From positions 1 to 5,257 of the forward strand of contig JBFHRB010000236.1 in NCBI GenBank assembly GCA_041591915.1: 5,257 nt of DNA. Reading direction: 5' to 3'. Every line of letters starts with the position of its first letter. Position 1 is the first letter of the stretch. Below are positions 1-4,574 of this stretch, in pieces. Under the pieces are notes generated by a model, which was given only the letters and a program-made list of their open reading frames with translations, searched no databases and had not been told where the DNA came from. Source of the DNA: JBFHRB01 sp041591915 (GTDB lineage Bacteria; Actinomycetota; Nitriliruptoria; Nitriliruptorales; Nitriliruptoraceae). Position numbers and translations under genes: made by a program.

Positions 1-101
1 AGGATCGCCGACATGCCCGACGGGAAGCGGAGCGTGACGTCGCTGAGCGCCACGACGTCGCGGAAGTGCTTGCTCACCCCGTCCAGTTCGATGACGCTCA
101 T
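1..101 (-). CDS. ABC transporter ATPase, N-terminal fragment (cut by window edge)
   Basis: The reading frame starts with ATG at 101-99 and runs off the left edge after 33 full codons. The visible residues (MSVIELDGVSKHF, then VVALSDVTL and FPSG) are the usual first beta strands and A-loop region of an ABC nucleotide-binding domain, just before Walker A, which lies outside the window. His-11/Phe-12 sit where the adenine-stacking aromatic normally is. The start ATG overlaps the stop of the permease gene in an ATGA (101-98), so the two are probably translationally coupled. It is the third gene of an ATPase-permease-ATPase series, so it would power a second export module or pair with the first ATPase. 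The fold is inferred from the N-terminus only; the catalytic motifs cannot be seen. Confidence 0.8.
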   Translation of the reverse strand, partial: MSVIELDGVSKHFRDVVALSDVTLRFPSGMSAI

Positions 102-961
102 CGCGTGACCGCCAGGCGGTGGTACCGCCAACGGGCGAACACGGCGGGGACGACGACCCAGGCGAGCGCGACCAGCATCGTCGCGAGCGGACCGAGCATC
201 TCCTGGTCGAGGAATTCCCCGCCGATGTGCCCGGCCACGTTCGCCGCCACGGTCGTCACGTCCAGCGCAGCGATCCAGTCGCCCGCGCGCAGCGGGCCCG
301 TGAGGATCCCCACGAACGAGCTCCCCAGGACCAACCACAGGCCGATGAAGGCCGCCGCAGCCGCACGCCGGTCGGTCAGGCTCGCGAGGGCGATGGTGAT
401 CGACGTGAACATCATCGTGATGACCACGCCCATGCCGAGCAGCCGTCCGAGGGTGGCGAGGAACGCGAGCGGCCCGTCGGTCCCGACCCCCGCGATCGTG
501 AGCCCCAGCAGGAGCAGGAGTCCCGGCCCGATGATCACGAGCGCCAGGAAGAGGGCGAGTGCACCGGCCTTGGCGATCAGGTAGGTGTCGCGATCGAGTG
601 GGGACGCGAAGTAGAGCGCGAGCGTGCCGTGCCGGCGGTCCGGGCAGATGAGCGAGGGTGCGCCGAGCACGATGAACAGCCAGACCGGCGTCACCACCGT
701 GCTGAAGTACTCGGCGGAGCCGGGCACGACCGCCTCGGTGAGCTCCTCCGGCAGGAAGAACGCGATCCCGACGAACACGATCGCCGGGAGGTACGCCATG
801 CCGCCCACGATGATGGGCAGGGCCTTCGCGCGTGCGCGACGGCGGATCCCCAGCAGGCTCCGGAAGGAGTGGACCAGCAGGGACAGGACCGCACGCGACG
901 GGGCGGTCCGTCGCCCCTCGTAGCGGAGGTAGCCGAGCTCGTAGAGGCGCGCACTGCTCAC
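98..961 (-). CDS. ABC-2 type transporter permease
   Basis: A 287-residue integral membrane protein, expected to form the channel half of an ABC-2 family exporter in the cytoplasmic membrane. The amphipathic, Arg-rich N-terminus (residues 1-47) is followed by about six hydrophobic segments: roughly 49-70, 88-105, 130-158, 170-195, 200-222 and 256-277. Between the second and third lies a cytoplasmic-type loop (CPDRRHGTLALYFASPLDR, 106-124), which matches the family's habit of an acidic/Arg, Gly-Thr-Leu, Ser-Pro and Arg pattern before the next helix. The length is typical of the family. The GTG start at 961-959 overlaps the stop of the upstream ATPase in a GTGA, and its own stop overlaps the next ATPase start, so the three genes form one operon. 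The substrate (lipid, peptide, drug or antibiotic) cannot be told from the sequence. I am confident of the family, not of the cargo. Confidence 0.88.
   Translation of the reverse strand: MSSARLYELGYLRYEGRRTAPSRAVLSLLVHSFRSLLGIRRRARAKALPIIVGGMAYLPAIVFVGIAFFLPEELTEAVVPGSAEYFSTVVTPVWLFIVLGAPSLICPDRRHGTLALYFASPLDRDTYLIAKAGALALFLALVIIGPGLLLLLGLTIAGVGTDGPLAFLATLGRLLGMGVVITMMFTSITIALASLTDRRAAAAAFIGLWLVLGSSFVGILTGPLRAGDWIAALDVTTVAANVAGHIGGEFLDQEMLGPLATMLVALAWVVVPAVFARWRYHRLAVTR
108..129 (-). repeat. Alternating inverted repeats at permease/ATPase junction
   Basis: On the plus strand ACCGCC (108-113), GGCGGT (115-120) and ACCGCC (124-129) follow each other, separated by 1 and 3 bases. In the minus-strand mRNA this allows two mutually exclusive hairpins: GGCGGU(129-124)/ACCGCC(120-115) with a 3-nt loop, or ACCGCC(120-115)/GGCGGU(113-108) with a tight 1-nt loop that would have to open by a pair or two. 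The element lies in the last permease codons, and its end is only 6 nt upstream of the next gene's ATG at 101, over the place where a ribosome binding site would be. A role in translational coupling is inference; the repeats are seen directly. Confidence 0.45.
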
Positions 962-1857
962 GACGGCGCCCCGGAGAAGAACACGTCCTCGAGCCGACGC
1001 CCCAACGGCTGGAGGCGTCGGAGCCCCAGCCCCGACGCGTCGATCTCGTCGAGCAGTCGAGTGACCGCCGCGTCGTCGGCCAGGTCCAGTCGGAAGCGCG
1101 TCGGTCCGGTCGCCTGCACGACCAGCCCGGAGCGTGCCAGCCCGGCGACGAGCTCGGCCGCCGGTCCGTCCACCTCGACGTCGTAGCTCCGCGTCTCGCC
1201 CGTGAAGCCGGACAGTGCGCCGGCGCCGGCGAGGGTGCCCTGGTCGAGCACCACGACGTTGTCGCAGATGCGCTCGACCTCGCCGAGGAGGTGGCTCGAC
1301 ACGACGACGTGGATACCGAGCTCGCGGCCGATGCGGCGGATGGTCCGCAGCATCTCGTCGCGCTGCAGCGGGTCGAGCCCCTCGGTCGGCTCGTCGAGCA
1401 GGACCAGCTCCGGGTCGTGGGCGATGGCCTGCGCCATCTTCACCCGCTGCTTCTGGCCCGTCGACAACGTCCCCACCTGCCGCATCCGCTCCTCGCCGAG
1501 GCCCAGCAGGTGGAGCGTGTCACTGGCCCGGGTGAGCGAGACGTCGCGCGGGATGCCGTGGAGCTCCGCGATGTGACGGACGAGGTCCTGCGCACGGACG
1601 TCGGGCGGCATCGGGTCGTGCTCCGGCGCGTAGCCCACCCCCGCACGGACTTCCGGCCCCGCCGTGACGGGGTCGCGGCCAAGGACCTCGATCGTGCCCT
1701 CGTCTGGCGGCTGGAAGCCGAGGAGCAGGCCGAGCAGCGTGGTCTTGCCGGCCCCGTTCGCGCCGAGCAGGCCGGTGACACCCGGCTCGATGTCGAGCGT
1801 GACCTCCGACAGGGCCGTCACGGAGCCCCAGCGCTTGGTGACGCTGCGGACCCGCAC
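958..1857 (-). CDS. ABC transporter ATPase (ABC-2 export type)
   Basis: The motor subunit of an ABC exporter: a cytoplasmic ATPase that pairs with the permease encoded just downstream (GTGA overlap). From the start used here it has 299 residues and all core motifs: Walker A GANGAGKTT at 32-40 (K38), a Q-loop position read as YAPE (E79, a substitution common in this branch), signature LSTGQ at 131-135, Walker B LVLLDE at 151-156 (catalytic E156), D-loop GLD at 160-162, switch His-189, and the C-terminal LEDVFF (289-294) usual in export-type ATPases. The frame is open further up to a GTG at 1905 (315 residues). I prefer the GTG at 1857 because GAGG (1866-1863) lies 5 nt before it, the first residues then match family N-termini (MRVRSVTKRWG), and the 1905 codon has no ribosome binding site and falls inside a TAGCGT promoter-like box. 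A GTG at 1872 preceded by AGGAG (1881-1877, 4 nt spacing) is a second option. Confidence 0.9.
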   Translation of the reverse strand: MRVRSVTKRWGSVTALSEVTLDIEPGVTGLLGANGAGKTTLLGLLLGFQPPDEGTIEVLGRDPVTAGPEVRAGVGYAPEHDPMPPDVRAQDLVRHIAELHGIPRDVSLTRASDTLHLLGLGEERMRQVGTLSTGQKQRVKMAQAIAHDPELVLLDEPTEGLDPLQRDEMLRTIRRIGRELGIHVVVSSHLLGEVERICDNVVVLDQGTLAGAGALSGFTGETRSYDVEVDGPAAELVAGLARSGLVVQATGPTRFRLDLADDAAVTRLLDEIDASGLGLRRLQPLGRRLEDVFFSGAPS

Positions 1858-1903
1858 GATGGCCTCGCCCACGCCGCTCCTGTCCGTCAACGTGCGCGGC
1901 CAC

Positions 1904-1933
1904 ACGCTACTCGGCAGGAGACGCGCTCGTCCC
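1904..1933 (-). promoter_or_regulatory. Candidate promoter of the ABC operon
   Basis: On the minus strand GGGACG (1933-1928) and TAGCGT (1909-1904) are separated by 18 bp. The second fits the TAnnnT -10 pattern usual in high-GC bacteria, and the first shares the GAC core of TTGACA. Transcription would start near 1897, downstream of the GTG at 1905, which supports an internal start for the ATPase. The match is to short degenerate consensus sequences and could be chance; the ABC genes might instead be read through from the acetyltransferase gene, as I see no convincing terminator between them. Confidence 0.3.
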
Positions 1934-1966
1934 TGGCGAGGCGGCCGGCCATGGGAGCGGCGGAGA

Positions 1967-1984
1967 CCCGGACAACGCCCGGAC
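1967..1984. repeat. Short direct repeat, 11-bp period
   Basis: CCCGGAC occurs at 1967-1973 and again at 1978-1984, one helical turn apart, in the gap between the acetyltransferase stop and the ABC ATPase. It lies upstream of the candidate ABC promoter, where an activator could bind. In DNA this GC-rich such a repeat can arise by chance. Confidence 0.25.
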
Positions 1985-1992
1985 GCGCGGCC

Positions 1993-2514
1993 TCAGCCGT
2001 CGAGCGCCGCGTGGTCCTCGAGCGTCATCGCGTACCGCTCGTGGTCACGCCAGGCGCCGTCGATGAACAGGTAGCGGGGTGAGAAGCCCTCGAGTCGGAA
2101 CCCCACGCGCTGGACGAGGGCGATCGACCGCGCGTTGGCGGGCTGGACGTTCGCCTCGACCCGGTGGAGCCGAAGCGGCCCGAAGGCGTACCGCAGCGCC
2201 GCGCGGAGGCCCTCGGCCATCAGCCCACGGCCGACCATCCCGACGAAGCCGTAGAACCCGAGATAGGCGTTCTGGAACCCCCCGCGGAAGATCTGGCTGA
2301 GGCTGAAGACCCCGACGGGATCACCGGCAGCCGTCACGGCCAGGAGGCCGCAGAAGTCGTCACTCGACTGGCGGCGCAGGTAGGTGTCCATCGCGGCTTC
2401 GTCGGTGGGCGGATCCACCCAGGGGTGGTGGAGGTCCGCGCTCGCCCGGTTCAGCTCGATGATCCGCGGCCCGTCGGTCAGCACGATCGGCCGCACGCTG
2501 ACCGCGGCGCTCAT
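1993..2514 (-). CDS. GNAT acetyltransferase, RimJ/RimL type
   Basis: A 173-residue single-domain protein of the GCN5-related N-acetyltransferase fold, which moves an acetyl group from acetyl-CoA to an amine. The N-terminus (VRPIVLTDGPRIIELN, 7-22) is the usual first strand and helix. The stretch GDPVGVFSLSQI (64-75) is the central strand region. GMVGRGLMAEGL (92-103) is the pyrophosphate-binding loop; its GRG core is kept, although the position usually held by Gln/Arg is Gly-92. LHRVEANVQPANARSIALVQRVGF (116-139) is the diagnostic RimJ/RimL segment, with N127 and S130 in the expected N-x-x-S arrangement and the closing GF. Family members acetylate ribosomal protein N-termini, but many act on small amines or toxins, so the substrate is open. 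The ATG overlaps the stop of the small membrane protein gene (ATGA, 2514-2511) with only a weak ribosome binding site, so translation is probably coupled. Confidence 0.9.
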   Translation of the reverse strand: MSAAVSVRPIVLTDGPRIIELNRASADLHHPWVDPPTDEAAMDTYLRRQSSDDFCGLLAVTAAGDPVGVFSLSQIFRGGFQNAYLGFYGFVGMVGRGLMAEGLRAALRYAFGPLRLHRVEANVQPANARSIALVQRVGFRLEGFSPRYLFIDGAWRDHERYAMTLEDHAALDG

Positions 2515-2786
2515 CGCCCGAGCTGCCCCGTGCCGGGTCCCCGCTCCCGGGCGCGGCGCTCGAGCCAGCCGTCATCCTCCGGCTCGACGAGGTCCTCACC
2601 TTCCTCGAGCACCGTCGAGCGATGACGTCGACCGAATGCCGTCAGGACGATCGTCAGGGCCACGGCCATCCCCACGACCAGCGCGGGCGGCGCGTCGACC
2701 AGCCAGGCGACCACGGCGAGCGCTGCTGCGGCGTAGCTGACCACGAGCAGCCGCGTGGCGAGCCTGCGCCGCTGATCGTCTCCCAT
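2511..2786 (-). CDS. Small two-helix membrane protein, function unknown
   Basis: A 91-residue protein I do not recognise. After a charged start (MGDDQRRRLATR) come two hydrophobic segments, about 13-30 and 34-51, joined by a tight DAPP turn, so both ends should face the cytoplasm. The tail (52-91) has a basic patch (GRRHR), an acidic stretch (EEGEDLVEPEDDGW, 61-74) and an Arg-rich end. The frame is open upstream to 2996, but that extension would run antisense through the start of rimK. The ATG at 2786 is preceded by a perfect AGGAGG at 8 nt and is clearly the real start. It is first in the minus-strand cluster and overlaps the acetyltransferase gene by 4 bp. The topology is a prediction by eye. 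Confidence 0.8.
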   Translation of the reverse strand: MGDDQRRRLATRLLVVSYAAAALAVVAWLVDAPPALVVGMAVALTIVLTAFGRRHRSTVLEEGEDLVEPEDDGWLERRARERGPGTGQLGR

Positions 2787-2901
2787 GGGGCCACCCTCCT
2801 GCGCGCCGACGGTAGCCGCGCCCGGGGAATCACGGCTCCCGGAGAAGGTCAGCGGTTCCCTCGCTACCGTTCGCCAGCCGACACCGAGACCTGAGGCCCC
2901 C
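2787..2901. promoter_or_regulatory. Divergent promoter region between the membrane-protein and rimK operons
   Basis: These 115 bp separate two divergent operons and so should hold both promoters. The 8-mer GCTACCGT occurs at 2863-2870 on the plus strand and at 2816-2809 on the minus strand, forming an inverted repeat whose TACCGT cores each point at one gene, 31 nt before the rimK ATG and 22 nt before the other ATG. Both fit TAnnnT as -10 boxes; I see no good -35 box for either. Between them CCGGGG (2822-2827) and TCCCGG (2837-2842) can pair (one G-T pair) around a 9-nt loop and might be an operator. The repeats are seen; their function is inferred. Confidence 0.5.
2795..2800 (-). promoter_or_regulatory. 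Ribosome binding site deciding the start of the small membrane protein
   Basis: CCTCCT on the plus strand reads AGGAGG on the minus strand, 8 nt before the ATG at 2786. It is the strongest Shine-Dalgarno sequence in the window and rules out the longer frame that would begin at 2996. Confidence 0.85.
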
Positions 2902-3807
2902 ATGAAGATCGCGATCCTCTCGCGCAACGCCAGCCTGTACTCCACCCGGCGCCTCAAGGAAGCAGCGGAGGAGGCGGGGCACACGGTCCGGGTCATCGAC
3001 TACCTGCGCTGCTACATGGACATCACGTCCCATCGACCCGCGATCCGGTACCAGGGCGCGGAGCTCGAGGGCTTCGACGCGATCATCCCGCGGATCGGCG
3101 CGAGCTACACGTTCTACGGCACCGCGGTGGTGCGGCAGTTCGAGATGATGGGCGTCTATCCCTGCAACGAATCCCAGGGCATCACGCGCTCGCGCGACAA
3201 GCTCCGCGCGATGCAGCTCCTCGCCCGCGAGGGCGTGGGCCTGCCGGTCACGTCGTTCGCCCACAGCACGAAGGACATCGACGGGATCATCGACGTCGTC
3301 GGCGGCGCGCCCCTCGTCGTCAAGCTGCTGGAGGGGACCCAGGGCATGGGCGTCGTCCTCGCCGAGACGAAGAAGGCCGCCGAGTCCGTGATCGGGGCGT
3401 TCCGCCAGCTCGACGCGAACATCCTCACGCAGGAGTTCATCAAGGAGGCGGGAGGCTCTGACATCCGGGCGTTCGTCGTCGGCAACCGTGTCGTCGCCTC
3501 GATGATCCGCAAGGCCGCACCCGGGGAGTTCCGGTCCAACCTCCACCGCGGTGGCACTGCCGAGAAGGTCCGGCTCACCCCGGAGGAGAGGGCAACGGCC
3601 AAGCGCGCGGCGAGGATCCTCGGGCTCAACGTCGCCGGCGTCGACATGATGCGGTCCAACCACGGCCCGGTGGTCCTGGAGGTCAACAGCTCGCCCGGCC
3701 TCGAGGGCATCGAGGGGTCCACGGGCGTCAACGTCGCGGGCAAGGTCATCGAGTTCATCGAGAAGAACGCTGCGCCCGGCAAGACGAAGACCCGCGGGAA
3801 GGGATGA
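2902..3807 (+). CDS. rimK: Ribosomal protein S6:L-glutamate ligase family ATP-grasp enzyme (RimK)
   Basis: RimK uses ATP to add glutamate residues to the C-terminus of ribosomal protein S6 in Escherichia coli. The 301-residue product has the family's usual length (about 300) and resembles E. coli RimK, as I remember it, along its whole length, from MKIAILSR to NSSPGLEGIE. The pre-ATP-grasp domain spans about 1-95 (FDAIIPRIG at 58-66, TFYGT at 70-74). The ATP-grasp domain follows with K100 and K141 for ATP, the Gly-rich loop EGTQGMG (144-150), the substrate-side FRSNLHRGG (210-218), and metal ligands D248, E260 and N262, all intact. The last 10 residues are a basic tail (KTKTRGKG end). GAGG at 2893-2896 lies 5 nt before the chosen ATG; the in-frame extension to 2785 would cover the other operon's ribosome binding site. 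Its stop overlaps the lipoprotein start (ATGA). The target in this organism is unproven, since S6 tails vary and relatives ligate amino acids to other substrates. Confidence 0.95.
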   Translation: MKIAILSRNASLYSTRRLKEAAEEAGHTVRVIDYLRCYMDITSHRPAIRYQGAELEGFDAIIPRIGASYTFYGTAVVRQFEMMGVYPCNESQGITRSRDKLRAMQLLAREGVGLPVTSFAHSTKDIDGIIDVVGGAPLVVKLLEGTQGMGVVLAETKKAAESVIGAFRQLDANILTQEFIKEAGGSDIRAFVVGNRVVASMIRKAAPGEFRSNLHRGGTAEKVRLTPEERATAKRAARILGLNVAGVDMMRSNHGPVVLEVNSSPGLEGIEGSTGVNVAGKVIEFIEKNAAPGKTKTRGKG

Positions 3808-4571
3808 GGGTCCGCACGTCCTCCCTCCGCGCCAGCGCCGCCTGGCTCCTCGCCGCACTCGTGCTGTCCGCCTGTGCGGGCGACGCGCCGGCGACGGCGC
3901 CGAGCCCATCGCCCGACGACAGCGTGTCGACGGCGACGCCCGAGGCGTCCGCATCCCCGACGCCCACGCCGCTGCCGCCCGTCGACCTCGAGGTCACGAC
4001 CGAGGGCGCCTTCCTCGCGTCGGCCGAAGGGGCGGTGCCGATCGTCGTCACGCCCGACTGCCAGAACGGCGACGGGGCGACGATCAGCGACTGCATCGTC
4101 TGGGAGGCCAGCGGGGGGACGGCGCTCATCCGAACGGCGCAGGTCGCGGACGGCTCCTGGTCCGTGCTGGTCGGCGTCGAGACCGAGGAGGACGACACCT
4201 GGCAGCCGCACCTGACCGCCTCGGCGATCGACCCCGGCACCTTCATCGGGGTCGCGGCCGAGACGCTGCTGCTGGGCGACGACCACCTCGCGCTCGTCAG
4301 CTACTTCCACCTCGGATCGGGCGGCGTCATCGACATCGACGTCGTGCACTGGCCCCGTGACGGCGAACCCGCCCTCGTGGCACACCTCCCGGGGCGCGGC
4401 AAGGACGAGTTCCAGGTCGAGGGCGGTGCGCTGATCCTGCACAACGCCAACTTCTCGGACGGCTCCCCCAACTGCTGCCCGACCCTCTTCGACCAGCGGG
4501 CCCTCGCCCGCAACACTGCCGGGGAGTGGACGCTCACCCTCGTCGAGGCGCAGTCCGTCGAGGACCGCTGA
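3804..4571 (+). CDS. Putative secreted lipoprotein, function unknown
   Basis: A 255-residue protein with a lipoprotein signal peptide: basic N-terminus (MRVRTSSLR), hydrophobic core about 12-22, and lipobox LSAC (21-24), predicting cleavage before Cys-24 and lipid anchoring on the outer face of the membrane. Residues 26-59 are a Ser/Thr/Pro/Ala-rich, disordered linker. The remaining domain (about 60-255) is rich in short beta strands and has four further cysteines: C86 and C97, which could form a disulphide, and the adjacent pair C224-C225 in SPNCCPT. A similar NCCPT/S motif occurs, from memory, in actinobacterial secreted lipoproteins of the LppP/LprE kind, but I cannot confirm membership. 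The ATG overlaps the rimK stop (ATGA) with GGGAAGG just before it, so the genes are likely co-translated. That link to a cytoplasmic enzyme is unexplained and may only be shared transcription. No enzymatic motif is recognised. Confidence 0.85.
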   Translation: MRVRTSSLRASAAWLLAALVLSACAGDAPATAPSPSPDDSVSTATPEASASPTPTPLPPVDLEVTTEGAFLASAEGAVPIVVTPDCQNGDGATISDCIVWEASGGTALIRTAQVADGSWSVLVGVETEEDDTWQPHLTASAIDPGTFIGVAAETLLLGDDHLALVSYFHLGSGGVIDIDVVHWPRDGEPALVAHLPGRGKDEFQVEGGALILHNANFSDGSPNCCPTLFDQRALARNTAGEWTLTLVEAQSVEDR

Positions 4572-4574
4572 TCG

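Noticed and set aside
119..1186. Long plus-strand open frame (355 codons) across the ABC permease and ATPase genes
   Set aside because: It is antisense to two well-supported genes. Its product is a low-complexity run of Arg, Glu, Asp and His, typical of shadow frames in high-GC DNA.
1888..1953. Minus-strand 21-codon open frame (MAGRLARDERV start) in the gap before the ABC genes
   Set aside because: It has no clear ribosome binding site and is no longer than expected by chance in this base composition.
1906..1992. Terminator between the acetyltransferase and the ABC ATPase
   Set aside because: Only weak stems (such as CTCG/CGAG with a 7-nt loop) and no T-run were found, so read-through cannot be excluded.
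832..2082. Plus-strand open frame of 416 codons
   Set aside because: It is antisense to the ABC ATPase and neighbours, has biased composition, and shows no domain or ribosome binding site.
2785..2901. N-terminal extension of RimK to 2785
   Set aside because: RimK homologues begin at MKIAILSR; the extension covers the divergent promoter region and is rich in Pro/Ser with no conservation expected.
2787..2996. N-terminal extension of the small membrane protein frame to 2996
   Set aside because: It would lie antisense over the start of rimK, while a perfect AGGAGG stands 8 nt before the ATG at 2786.
2830..3954. Minus-strand open frame of 374 codons opposite rimK
   Set aside because: It is the complement of a highly conserved gene; its Arg/Asp/Leu-rich composition reflects the codon bias of rimK.
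3890..3980. Repetitive-looking stretch in the lipoprotein gene
   Set aside because: It is the codon-level image of a Ser/Pro/Thr/Ala linker and has no regular period.
3156..4442. Minus-strand open frame of 428 codons opposite rimK and the lipoprotein gene
   Set aside because: It crosses two real genes on the other strand and has shadow-frame composition with no recognisable domain.
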